Origin: Onchocerca volvulus
Taxonomy: Eukaryota; Nematoda; Chromadorea; Rhabditida; Onchocercidae
Reading direction: 5' to 3'
Assembly (NCBI GenBank): GCA_000499405.2
Contig: HG738138.1
Coordinates: forward strand, 14,884,318 to 14,948,317
DNA: 64,000 nt
Part shown: in pieces, positions 48,809 through 61,800 of the stretch
Numbering within the stretch: position 1 is the first letter of the stretch
Layout of the letters: each line of letters opens with the position of its first letter
Position numbers and translations under genes: made by a program
Notes under the pieces: model-generated
Told to the model about the DNA's origin: nothing
The model's input: the letters and a program-made list of their open reading frames with translations, nothing else
Database searches by the model: none

Positions 48809-51083
48809 TCACCTTATGCCTAATTTTCTCAAACATCGTTCAAGTCCTCCTTCCTCGTATTCCTCTTTCGAAATCCAGAAATCCTAAAATAATAAAAAAG
48901 ATCGAAATCAAAACAGCCCATTTTGCTCTCCTTGCGAAACAAAGAATCACAATAACAAATTATCCGATCTTTAAACTGCATTATCATAAAAGTTAAAAGG
49001 AAAAGACATAGACACGTGCATAAGCAAATAAACACTTACTGCATCCCGATCCCTCATAATGTTCGCTAATACAGCACCACCAAGAAATACCATATGCTGC
49101 CTCCTTGGAGGAGCTTCAATTCGAATTTTAAACTTCTGAAATAATATGAATCTTATACAACTGCCAGCAATTCCATTAGGATTACATGTCAGATAAGAAA
49201 TCTTAGCGACAAAGAATAGGATAATACCGCAAAATCCACGTGATAGAAATGAAAAGAGATTTCAGTTAAAGAACCTGAAATGCTTCAGTATTCCCTCGCA
49301 GAACTCGATCTAGATAAAGCTGTTTCAGTTCACGTTCCAAACGACTCTGAAGACCTGGATACATAGTGGTACCACCAGACAACACAATATGCTTATAAAA
49401 TTCAAGTCGAGTATCTGAAAAAAATAATGGCATGACGAAATTAAAAGTCCTAGACCCCTGAATATCAATTTTCTGCTCAATCGCGATTCTTTATATACTT
49501 GAAGGAAGACTTCGATTTTTTGAAGATTTCCAATTTCAGAAAAATTTGTTCAAAAAAAAAAAAAAAAAAGAAAAAAAAAAATGGACGAACGGTTTTAAAT
49601 TAATCATACCAAATTCAAGTTAAAGAAAACTTGCAAAAGTGCTATTTTTTTTCAGTGAAGAATTTTTTGCCAAAGGCATTACTTGTCGTTACATCGGCGA
49701 TTAAAAAAAATGCACTTGTACATGCGAAATATGAAAAAGATTTCACATTTCAACGAAAATCATTTTCCATCACACACAGACAATATTACTAACAATCAAG
49801 TTACAGCTTCGAATGTCAAAATTCAATTTATACAGCTTGAAATTGATTTTGTTGTTACTAAAAAGTGATAGAAGTACAATTCACCAATGTCAGCAGACTG
49901 TATAACTCCAAAGAGTAATTCACTGAGACCTGATCTTTCAACGTTAATTAAATGTGGTTGAAATAAAATTTCAGGTGCTTCGAATCTCTCGCCTCCAACA
50001 CGAATCACACGACCATCCGGTAACTAAACTGATCTTTATTTTATGATCCAATTTAATAGAACAATGTATTAACATCAAGACTTACTTTTACCAAGAATCA
50101 TATTTTCATTTTGAAATGAGAAATGTATCCATCCAGTAATCACCAGACAAACTAAATTTTTTATGAGAATATCAATCAACCGATTAATGTCAAAATTTTG
50201 ATAGCGCCGTTTCGAACACAAATGCTAGAGAATTACCAAGTAAACTAGTAAACTAGCTAAGCGATGACTGAGTAATAGAATAAAAGGAAGAATGAAAATA
50301 TTTGAAGAGTCAATGAGCCAGCCAATATTTTCAAGAAAAACTAACAGTATATGACTCCGTGAGAACTGTCGTCTCAAGAGCTAAGCGTTGTTCTTTCTCC
50401 ACGTCATAAGCTACATAGCATAACTTTTCTTTTAGCAAACGAACAGTCTCGAAATCTGCTGTATGATTAAAAGCATAACCTCGCAGTAGCAAGAGCTGGA
50501 AATAACATCGCGTTGGGGGATCACACATAGAAGACTGGGAGAAAGGTATACTTAACAAAAGTATAATTAAAATTCCACTGCTTCTGCAAAAATTTGTAAA
50601 TTTTAATAAAACTTATTATCTTTCACATATAAAAGGACACTTTCCCTATTCTTTTTTTCGTAAAAATAAACTTTTAATTATTTTTCGCAAGAATATACAA
50701 TTCTTTAGATTTATTTCATAAAACTAACATTATCTTAATAGGAAACAAAGGTGCTCATGAACTGATGCTTCAGAAAACTGTTCATATTACCTTAATCAAA
50801 TACCGAGTAATGTCACGTCCCGCAATATCCAAACGACGGGTCAAATGATTTAAAGCATATCCTTCGTACACCGGACAAATGTGTGTTACACCTTCACCAC
50901 TATCAACGACAACACCCGTAAGTAGTCCTTGATGGTAAAGTGTCAGTACTGCCTAAAAATTTTCAAGGAGTATGTAGTAAAGTTGAACAATATCAGATCT
51001 TAATAATCTCAATAATTAGCAAATAGCGGGAATGGATACAAGAAACGAAAATATTAGCTAAAATGCTCCAGTTCAGAAAATAT

Positions 51084-51168
<85 letters not shown>

Positions 51169-52470
51169 AAAAGAAAAAGCATATTAAACGAGGCTTCAAA
51201 TATTTGACTCTCAAAAAACGTCTAGATTTTGATCCCTTAAAAACGTTAAAAGGATTAAATGATTAATCATAAAACTTTTTTCCAGGATATTAATATTCAA
51301 TTGAGTGAAATGAACTGCAGTATAACTGAACCAAATTGCATTCAATCTGGTGATTATTTAAGTTTATGATCCTTAAAAAAGTCTAGATTTTGGTCCCTTA
51401 AAAAACGTCTAAACATCAAATGGACAATTAAATGATTGATTAGAAAAATCTTTTCCAGGACTTTAATATTAATTGACTGAGGTGAGTTGCAATATAGCTA
51501 ATTAAAGCAAGCTGTATTCATGATTAACGGTTCTAGTGAACTTATTAACATAATGCTTCAACACTGTTTCGTCTTCGACAAAGAATCAACAAATTCAAAA
51601 TTTTCATAGGCATACCTAGAAAACTTACTTGCACAGCAACATAGAGAGAATTGAAACCATACTGCTCGAACATAACTTGAAAAAGTTTCTCACGATTACC
51701 ACTTGGATTTAACGGTGGTTCAGTAAGCAATAATTTGCAATCCTTAAATAAAATTAAATCAAATAATATGCCATAACATGCAACTAAATTTCATCTAAGT
51801 CATACTAAATTAAATAAACGCCTATTAAATTCATCATTCTTAAAGACTAGATTAAAAAAGAAAAACGAAAAACAAAAAAAGAAAAAAAAAAGAAAAAAAA
51901 AACAAACATACTTTTGGATCAATATCCATCTTTTCTGGGCCAAATGTGTAATCCCATACATGACCCATATCATCCCAATTTCTAACTATTCCATTTTCCA
52001 TAGGATAACTGCATTCTAACATCTGCCTTAACTGAGTACATTCTTCGCCAACCATAAGATCCTGGAAGCCAACAATGTTGCCGATTTTTCCCTTTAACAA
52101 TAGGAAGAGCTTGAAAAGATGAAGTGAAAATGTGTACCTTAATTTCTATATTGCCAACTTTTTGTGATGATCGTACCAGTGGACGTCCTACCACTGACGG
52201 GAATATATGAGCAGGGAAATTGGTTCCAGCATAACCACATTTCACAAACTAAATTTTACATTTAATTAAACATCTCAAAATTTCAGATTTTGTCGCTCAT
52301 TTGATTTCAAATTAAAAACTGAGTCCGACAAAAAACAAGAACGATCGTGTATCCTGAACTTTGGAAGATGATAAATTTTGCTTTTCGATTCTGAATTTAT
52401 TTTTTTCAATAAAAAAGATTACTCCTGTGCCATTGTCAACGACGAGAAGCTTCCGACCTTGTGAATCCAT
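48809..52470 (-). CDS. arx-2: Actin-related protein 2 (Arp2/3 complex)
   Basis: Ten exons, all GT-AG (minus): 52470-52423, 52248-52138, 52061-51912, 51742-51629, 50952-50791, 50495-50346, 50023-49885, 49414-49275, 49135-49040, 48883-48809. The product is 394 aa, the same length as human ARP2. It begins [20 protein letters not shown], with the phosphate-1 loop [25 protein letters not shown] is the phosphate-2 loop; [11 protein letters not shown] is the adenosine motif; it ends [20 protein letters not shown]. It forms the nucleating seed with Arp3 for branched actin filaments in the cytoplasm. No residue of the nucleotide pocket is missing. Intron 4 (676 bp) carries two very long A runs and a diverged 160-bp duplication. 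The gene symbol follows C. elegans usage. Confidence 0.97.
51085..51166. repeat. Two adjoining long poly(A) runs in ARP2 intron 4
   Basis: A run of 44 A, a short TTT interruption, then about 35 A followed by AAG repeats. On the gene strand it is a long poly(T) stretch within the fourth intron. Confidence 0.9.
51205..51530. repeat. Diverged 160-bp tandem duplication in ARP2 intron 4
   Basis: The pattern GTCTAGATTTTGATCCCTTA, then ATTAAATGATTAATCA, TTTTCCAGGA and TTAATATT, occurs from 51220 and again, diverged, from 51381, a period of about 161 bp. It is intronic and has no coding potential. Confidence 0.75.
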
Positions 52471-53950
52471 ACTAATGCTTCGAAATAGGCAAAATAGGCC
52501 TTAGCAAGCAATTACTGCCGACTTGCTACTTTTCGTTAATCTTATAGGTTGTATCTGTAATATGTAAAGTCAAAAAAAAAAATCAAAAAAATAAAAATAA
52601 TAAACAAAAATAAAAGAAGAAAACCATAGTGAAAACTTGACTATAATGCAAAACTGATGCTCGATCACAAGCTACATTGTGATTACCAACAATTACTTCC
52701 CGAACAAAGTATTAATGATTAGCGGGAATTATTTTCGAAAACGAAGGAAAAAAATGTTGGAATATTCATTAGTGCAATAATCAGGAATAAAATAACACAA
52801 AATGGGTAAGAAAAATACCATCCTACTCAAAATTTAAGAAAATAAATATAAAAATGGGATTCCTACAGTGGAATTAATCAAGCAATTGAGAGCGAAATAA
52901 ATGAAAGAAAACTGCCTAAAAAAGGCGGAAATAAATGAAAAGAACTGTAAAGATGTCAAGAATTTTTTTTTTCTTTTTTTAAACAAAATAAATGTCTCTG
53001 TTATATAATTTAAAGCAATTTTTTTGCGCAAAATATTTCATCAAACTAACGAATGTAACTGAAAGAATATCATTTAATGTATGAATAATGGATCTTAAAC
53101 GTGACTATCCAATTTTCATGCACAACAGAAAACCTTAATGTACAGACAAATACATTTTACACAAGAATAATTAAATCTTACATATCTATAAAAAATCTTC
53201 CGAATGTAACGTAACGTAATCCACGCACGTCTAAAGCAATCCCAAAACCAACATTTCATATATAAGCAAATACCGAACATCATTTTCATGACTCATTAAT
53301 TACGCTTGTCAAATTACGGTAGAAACGTTAGCGTTTCGAGATCATTTTGAGCTAAACCAACGTTAAATGATAAGATGATATGATTATGATTAAATTTTCT
53401 GATTTCCGGTTTGCGGTTTCATAAATCATCGATGACACTTATTAAGTAATCATAAACAATATTAGTATTTTGAATAGTTCCAATTATCTAACCAATGAAA
53501 CCATCAACTTTCCATAAATATCGGATGTAACGAAGATTTAGAATGTTAAACATTAGCTAATTTATCGATCCATTAGATTGATCATTCTCTTATTAAAGGC
53601 TTAATCTTAGTTACCATACAAATCATAATATTACATTAATCATTTACATATTAGAAACTTAATCTTAGTTAGTTGTAATTGTCATCTTTCATAATTAGCT
53701 TATTAAAAAATTTTTGAAATATAATCCTGAGATTGACATTAATCAGTAAAATCATTCATTTTTTCTTTTGAATGAATGATTTACAAATATAGAAAAGATT
53801 ATTGCGAATCATAAAATCAATATTATTCATTTATTAACTTCTTTTTTCATTTTTATTTATACTTTTCCTTTTTTTTTTTTCTTACACATGAATCATAAAA
53901 TCATTGATACATCGTAGGAACAAATGATGTGAAAATATTTCAATAATTAT

Positions 53951-54173
53951 GCAACAGTAGATTCGTTATACAGCATTTCGTAATACGGTAGTACCTCGCT
54001 ATACGATATTTCATTATAAAATATTTTATCATACAATTTACTTTAATCAAATATGTATTTATTTCACTTTTATACGATATTCCATTGTTCGATAGCACTT
54101 TGTGTATTTTACTATACGGTATTTATTATAAACAGTATCTATTTTGCTATACGGTATTTTATTATGCACCAGA
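53951..54173. mobile_element. Pogo/Tigger-like terminal-repeat remnant
   Basis: ACGGTAGTACCTCGCTATAC at 53985 resembles the terminal inverted repeat class of pogo/Tigger elements (CAGTNG-ACCTCG-TATA). Around it, CTATACGGTATTT, TATACGATATTCC and CGTTATACAGC recur over about 220 bases in one orientation, which suggests internal expansion of a terminal repeat or an old miniature element. No transposase is present. Exact ends are not defined. Confidence 0.45.
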
Positions 54174-55997
54174 TATTGGCATAGTATTTAATTGCTCGAT
54201 GAGTAGATGAATTTATAACAATCATTTAATGATTCAGCCAGTTCTCATGCGCCGATATTAGCAATTGTGGTGTAATGTGTAAGTTTTTTAAAATCAATTT
54301 TCATTTAACAATTCAATTATGCTGTAAATCTAACTTTGAAAGTGATAATTTTACTATATTTCTCATTTAACCTATATAAAAATGGAAATTTTGGGAATAT
54401 TTTTCAACATATATAAAATATAAAGTAAGCTGAAGCTAAACTGCTCTTAAAGATATCAAATTATTATTAATTTTCAGCATTCAGAATTTGGCTCTAATAA
54501 AAAATTTCTGCCTTTCGCTTTTCTTAAAGAAAAAACTGAAAGCTTTTCAGTATACTTTGATAAAAAAGTTTGATTTATTACTTTTGACTTTATCAATAAT
54601 TAAGAAATGTAATATTTAATTTGAACTGAATCACACTATTATCATGTATTTTCGATGTAAATGATAGAACAAATTTGTTTTTTTTTTTCAAATTTTTATT
54701 ATTTAAAATTTTTTCAGAAAGAAAGCTTGTCATAATTTGGTTGTTTTCATCTAAGTTTCATTTCATTTCCTGCATATTTTACAGTTACTGTTTAGAATTT
54801 TTGATAATTTAGTTCAAAAATCTCAACATCCCCAACATTTTTAATGAGTGTTTTTTCTTTACTCCAATTTTTAAATTTTCAATTTCTGACTTCTAAATTA
54901 AATTTTTATCATGAGAAAGATATGCATTATAAATATTAAACATGCGCAGTAAATTTGTAACGACAATAATTTCTATTCAATTTTTTAAGATTATTTTACA
55001 TCAAATGATCAATTTAATATGATTAGAAACAGATTTCAGTGAACTTGAAATGTATTAAATATGCCAGTTTTTATTTTTGCACAGATAAACCAATCATTTG
55101 AATGTTGGAGTTTAAATTTTCATAAAAAATTTGTTTTATAGAAATTTTTAAAAAATGAAAAACAAAAAAATAAAAATCTAACGTTCAACAACATCGATGA
55201 ATTTTTCGTTCAAGCACTATTCATCTTCTCCGTTTCACCGCCGGAAAGATAGCAGTCAGGATGAAATAAGTTGATCAAAAGAGCAGTAAACAAAATGACG
55301 TGAGAGAAAAGTAACAAAAAGTAATTGAAGTTGATTTCAACATCAAAATAAAGGTAGGAAATATTGAGGTGAAAAAAATAAGTTTTTTTTTTTTGTTTTG
55401 ACTGAAATCAATGATGAATTTTTCTTCACTTTCGTATTTTAAGAGAATGAACAATGAAAAATGTTTATAGAGTAGGATTATATTGCAGAAGAAATGAATT
55501 ATTGATTTGTTTTTTTGCCAGTCTGTTTTTTAGATTTTTAATTCTTTTCTTCCGAAAATATGCGAAATTGATATTGTAAAATGTAATAAATGAAATTTTC
55601 AACAAGTGCTATTGCATTTTTGTTGCAACAAAAAGAGATTAGTAAAGTAAATTTTTTGTTTCTTTCATGGCTTCTTTAATTTCTGAATTTTTAGTTTGCA
55701 TAAGAATATCACTTGATATAAGTAATTGATTTCTAATTAAACTTTTTGTTTTGAAAATTCAGAATTTTGTTGTGAAAAATTTCATTGTGGAAAATTTCTA
55801 ATTTAATTTTAAACCTAGACTTAAAACACTTTTAAAGAGATCAATCATTTCTTGTTTGTGCACTTTCTGAGGAAAAGAATTCAAGTAAATTTCTAATTTT
55901 GATTTTTTATCATTTATCTATTTCCTTCATTATTCACTACAAACTTAAGCGACTTCTTCTCTAACGGTTGAGCATTTTGCTAATTTGATTAATGCTA

Positions 55998-56213
55998 TTA
56001 AGCTAGACATTCGAAATGTTGGCAATCAGCTAATGGATAATAATATTCGTGTCCTGTATTATACAAAAATTGATAGGAGGACGATCGCGTACTGTGCTCT
56101 GCAAGAGTCTCAGTGACATGTTTTAAAGGCTGTTGAATTCTTTGATAAAAATAAAAATACGGTAGTTTTATTAATGTCAAATGTGTTAGATTTCTGTATT
56201 CTTCTTGGAACAA
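55998..56213 (-). CDS. Unidentified open frame, possible terminal exon
   Basis: Seventy-one codons open on the minus strand. The last two thirds are balanced and protein-like (RIQQPLKHVTETLAEHSTRS, then YQFLYNTGHEYYYPLADC) and end QHFECLA with TAA. The coding-like part begins near TTTTATCAAAG, a possible acceptor, so it may be a last exon whose upstream exons were not found. No family is recognised. Confidence 0.33.
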   Translation of the reverse strand: MFQEEYRNLTHLTLIKLPYFYFYQRIQQPLKHVTETLAEHSTRSSSYQFLYNTGHEYYYPLADCQHFECLA

Positions 56214-58850
56214 AAAGAAAGTTAAGAAATGAGAAGGAAAATGAAAGAATTTTACATAGCACTACAGTCTAACTTCTGAAATTTTGAATTTTGCGCAACA
56301 GAATGATCTAGCTTCTGAATCTTGCAGGGTAAGATAATCTAAATTTGGAATCTTCTGCAGTAATAAAATCTTTAACGTAATTTTATCATATCTTAGACTA
56401 CTATTTTCATTAATTATTTTATTTGTTCAAAAGTATAGTCTTATTTTTGAATCTTGTAACACACTTTAATTACTGAATCTTATATAGTAATATAGTCTAT
56501 GTTTTGAATCAGAAGTATAGAATTTAAAATTTGAAATTTATACGATAATATAATTTTGATACAATGGTTTTTTCTTTTTTTTTTAATTTAATGTACCAAT
56601 TAATTATAAATATCCTGTATTCTTTTTATTTCCCGAACATTTACAAACTTGTCAAAACTCGCATTGTTGGCATTCTTAGAAAATCTTTTTCAAATAAAAT
56701 TAGTTTCACTTAATGATTTTGTTCATTTTTTTCTTGATAGCATTAATTTTCCTTCCATATAAACAAAATTAATATTTGTTTTTATATAATAAATATCAGT
56801 AGAAAATATGCAGATGTTTAATCTTTTAGAAAGGTTGATGATATTATAATAAAAATAGAAAAATTATTTTTTCGTTATCCATTATGTAATTTAATAGGAA
56901 AATGATAAATAATTTTCCAATTAAATAAGCAACTAATAAGTAAATTTTCACGCATTAATAAAAAAAATTTTAATTGGTTTAATTTAGGTATTTAGGCATA
57001 TTTTTATTTGTTTTTTTGCACCTTTACTTTTCGGTGAAAATTAGTTCTAATTAAAGCCCATTTTATTATATACGATTATTATTTTATAAAAAATTCTAAG
57101 GTTTGCAAATGAAATGAGAATAAATTAATCTTCCCATTTTTTATTTCAATTTAATTTTTGAATTGAAAAAGAAATTTAAAAAAAAAAAAAAAAAACTCAA
57201 AAATTGCTCTTCTATGAATGTACTTTGATTCATATCGTTCATTTCAAAACAAAAAAAAAAGAACTCATCCATTTAAATATCAATAATAAACTGGGTAAAT
57301 GGCACGAAAGGGTACGAATGATTGATGAAAATGAAACTGACAGGTGGTTAGTTTAAAAAAAAAAAAAAAAACAAAAAAAAAAACAAAATGAAACTTGCTA
57401 AAAAAAAAAATTTGCTAGAGAACAAAATTTTTTAGTTGTTGCTGTCTTTTTTGTTTATTGCTTACTTCTTGAAAATAAGCAAGAAAAAAAAAGAGTTATA
57501 TTTTTCTCAATTACATCATTTATTATATGACTAGCGTGAAATTCGTCATTTTGCTTTTTTTTTTTTTTTTTTTCTTAGAAAAAGAGACAAAATTTTTTTC
57601 GAAATAAAAAATTAAAATTAAACTTCGTCATTATTTTCAGTATTTAAACACAACAAATGGCATATGATATCATTACATATACACAAGTGCACCTTTTCAA
57701 ATTCTCGCTTTGAAAATTTGCATATCTATTGAATCATTTCGCACATTTAAACTTATCGATGGCTATTGGATTTCTTAGTATTACTCCACATATTGCAGAT
57801 AAGCTGCTCTACTTTGTTCACTTAGTTGTAATTTTTCGAACAGCTTAAGTTTGCTGTAATGATATTGTTCGAAAAGTTTTTTTATTTGATTTTTAATTTA
57901 ACGAAGTAAAAAAGAATGAATTTTTAAGAATTTTCCAATTCATGAGTCTGGAAATATTTTCGGTTCATGTTCAAATCGAAATTTTATACTTTTATATTTG
58001 AATGCTTTCATTTAAATAAGTAAACAGTGATTGAAAATAATAATTATTATTTATTGCTTACAAAATGTAAAGAAGAAAATGAATCATTAGTTGTTGTTAA
58101 CATTGATAGTAGTTAAAATTATTACTATTATTGTTATTATTATCATTACTATTATTATTTTTTTCGACAAAAAAACAAACGATAAATAACATGGAATTTT
58201 GATTACCCATTGTTTACACAAATAAACGAATGATCATCTATTATTTAGAAAATAAACAAGCAAAAAGCAAAGCAAAATTTTGACCACTTGTGATATGATT
58301 AGAAATTTGATAAATATCATTAAACTAAAATTGTTTGCATTAGACGAATAATTTTGATAATGTTGGATAGCGATTCAATTGTATTCTATCATTTGTGCTA
58401 TTATTTTCAAACGCTTCACCACAACATTGAGCGATGGCTGCTTAAATTTATTTTAATTTGAAGTTGCTCAGTCTTGAAGTTTTAATCATTATTACTAAAA
58501 TAAATTTACTTCTATTCACCTTTTTAATGTTTATGCATTACAAATAAACTTTAAATAAGTATTTAAAGATGAAAGAGCCAAATAAATATTTTGATGAGTG
58601 ATAAGAAGCAATTAATGCATGTTTTTAATGAATAAATAATAAATTAATGACAATAAGTAAAAGTGTCAAATTATTTTAAAAATAAAGTTATCGTTTGATT
58701 TAGTATTTCCAAGAATACTTATTTCTTTTAAAAGATGTAAATCAACATTTCAAGAAATAATCAATAGCCAATTTGTCGCATTTTTTTTTTTTTTTTTTTA
58801 ATAATGATTAATTAGAATAAAGTTGAAATTTCAGAGCTTTCAAATTTATA

Positions 58851-58857
58851 CATTCAG
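58851..58857 (+). promoter_or_regulatory. Likely trans-splice acceptor of the methyltransferase gene
   Basis: CATTCAG is followed by one base and then the start ATG at 58859. An acceptor so close to the initiator codon is typical of nematode mRNAs that receive a spliced leader. A second candidate (TTTCAG) lies at about 58829-58834. Confidence 0.5.
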
Positions 58858-58858
58858 G

Positions 58859-61800
58859 ATGGCATTTGAAACCAATATGATTGTTGGACCAGATAAACTG
58901 GAAAGTAATTTTGATTCTCAAAGCTATCTTTGGGTACCTCTTTTTAAATCTGTAGCTTTACAGTAGAAATCTATAGATTATGATATATAAAGGATAAATT
59001 TGTATATATCCTTGTAAAAAAATAAAACTTATAATAGGAATTTCAAAATTGAAGATTAGGAAGACCCAAGACATTAGCTTTTACATTTCAAAAACGAGCT
59101 AATTTCAAATGAATGGTGTTAAATAATTATTTGTATCAATTATAATTTTAACAATTAATGGTTAAAGTACCAAAATTATTAAAATTAATAAAAGATCCCA
59201 TGTCACCAAAAAGCTTTAAATATTTTTGAAATATGAGAACGGACGTAAATTAAATTGTTTTAATCGAATTATTAGCTGATTTAATAGAATTACAAGTTAA
59301 TTTGAGTGGTAGCTGCGATTTTTGTGCTTTTCATATTGCTAAAGCGTTAACATAAATTAAACCTAGGCTTATTTTCCCATGTAAATTTTCTCCTATCATC
59401 TAAGGTTAAATTATATGAAAGAATCATAAAAAAATCTAGGTTAGGCAAATAAAATATGGAAAACTTAATGAAATAATTAAATAATAGAAAAATTTTTTCT
59501 GATAAAATTTTAATAATAAATACTTTTTACGGTTGAATTTGAATTTTATGGTCTTTAATTTAAATTGAATTCTATTATTAATTAAGGATTTTTATCAACA
59601 TATTGATGATCCGGCAATGCAAATGATGATCATGCTATTACCGATTATTGCTGAACGAATTGATTGCTATGATTCGCTTTTAGATTTTGGTGCCGGACCG
59701 ACCATACACGTTTCGGTTGTTTTCAGGAATAAAGTAAATAATGTAAGCGATATAATCTTTTCCAGATCAGCTTTTCATTATTTATTTTTGCCAAGTTCTC
59801 CGGATACAATAAATTGATATCGATGATTATTAATTAATAAATTTCGGCAAATAATTATATTTCATTCTCTATTTTTTTGAAATTGTGATATGAAAAGAAA
59901 AAAAAAAAACAAAAACAAAAACAAAATGCTAAACAACTTTCTCGTTTTTTTCTTTTTAAATTAGCTGGCATCATATCATTTGTTTTTCGTTTTCATTTCC
60001 TTGAGATAAAATTCGAAAATATTTTGAATTTTATCTAACCATTGGCGAAACTTTGAGCACAAATACTATTTAAAAACTCTTAAGTGTAATATTACACATA
60101 ATATTGCACCAAAAAATTTTTAAATACTATCTGTTCTAAAAGAAAGAAAGAATATTGAAAGGTAGCACTAAAAGTTATTTTTTCTTAGAACTTTGCTTTT
60201 TTTTTTTGCTTTTCCTTTTAATATCTTTCAGATTAAACTTGCAGAAAATTTTAATGAGCTGAAGTTGAAATTTAAATTTGGAAAATTTTGAGACTTAATA
60301 TTAATGATGATGAAAGATAGTACCACAATTTACTTTTTTTTTTTATTTTTATTTTTTTTCATTTTCTTTTCGATATTTTTTTGGATGAAAATTTTCGAAA
60401 CTTCAAAATTTTAACCAACTGATGTCTAAATTTCAGAAATTTTTTGCAAAAGGAACGTCGTAAAAAAAAAAAAAAAAAGAGATAAAAAACGAACAAATTA
60501 TTTACCAACATTAAAGCGAAAAAAAAGTATGGCTTCTAAACACATTAAATAATAGTTGGTTTAAAAAAAAAACTTTTTCTTTGCGATAAATGAAAAGAAT
60601 TTTCCTTCTTTTTTCTTTTTTTGAAATATTTTGTTCATTTCTTTTCTGCTCTTTGTATTCCTTCTTATCGAATAGGAAGAAATTATTTGAAAAGTCAAAA
60701 AAAGGAAAAGAAAAAAAAAGGAAAGATTGATGCCTAGGTTGTTATTTCCAATCAATTTAACAAAAACAAATTTTGTAAATTTGAGAAGTGCAGAATAAAA
60801 GATTGTAAAAATTGGATGGTGCTTAAATGAAAAAAGACTGAATACACTAAGAAATAAGCAGCCTAATTTGAAACGGATGATTATTTTCGATACATAAAAT
60901 TAAATTAGGTATTAAAATTTTTGAAAATTTTCTCGTATTGATTGATGAATCGCTAATAAAGGAAACGAGTTAGTTGGATATCGCATCTTAATACTTAAAG
61001 GAAAGATTTGCGGCCCAGCTGGTTATTTTAAAAAATTTTTGACAAGAATAGGCAACTAAACATTTAAAATTTCGTAAGTTTTGAAAAAAGAAAATTTCAA
61101 ATATGCATGATTAGTTCTAAAGTCCCATGAAATTTTTTGAAAAATATATATGTACACACTCAAAAAAAGTCATTTGCACTGTTTAAACTGATCAGCTAGT
61201 ACTCAGCTTAAATCATATTTTGTACAACTAATCTCATTTAATAAATACTAGTTTGTAGATAAAATAAATTTCAAGTTGTATTTTGGGCATATTTGGCTCA
61301 TTTATGAGCATTATTTTACACTTGAGATAAATATCAAAGTATATTTTGGATATGCCTGGCTGATTTATTAAACAGTAGTTCCTAGATAAAACAAACTTCA
61401 AGCACTGTTTTCGACATACTTTGCTCATTCACCAAATACTAATTCATGTATGGAATAAATTTCATATTTTTGGACATACTTGACTCTTTTAACAAACACT
61501 AGTTTAGGAAAAGATAAATTTTAGACTAACTATGTTCTAGATATACTTGGCTGATTATTTACCGCAAAATCGTAATGAATTATTACGATGGACAACTGGT
61601 CAAAGTTTATTTGACTGGACTCCAGTACTTAAAATGATTGCTTCAGTTGAAGGTTCCGGTTGGTTGCACCTTAAAGAAATGGAACAATACACCAAATCAA
61701 AGGTCTTAATTTTAATCGCATAAATAGAATTATTGAAATTTAAATCATCTATAAAGTGCCAATAACAAAAAAAGAAAAAAAGAGATTAAGGAAGTAATTA

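Larger units (their letters stand above)
52471..58858. other. 6.4-kb intergenic region between divergent genes
   Basis: It separates the 5' ends of the ARP2 gene (minus) and the methyltransferase gene (plus) and should hold both promoters. No core promoter motif could be assigned. It contains the pogo/Tigger-like remnant (53951-54173), two unidentified minus-strand open stretches (55210-55400 and 55998-56213) and many A/T runs. Confidence 0.6.

Noticed and set aside
51063..51266. 67-codon Lys-rich plus frame
   Set aside because: Produced entirely by the poly(A) runs in ARP2 intron 4.
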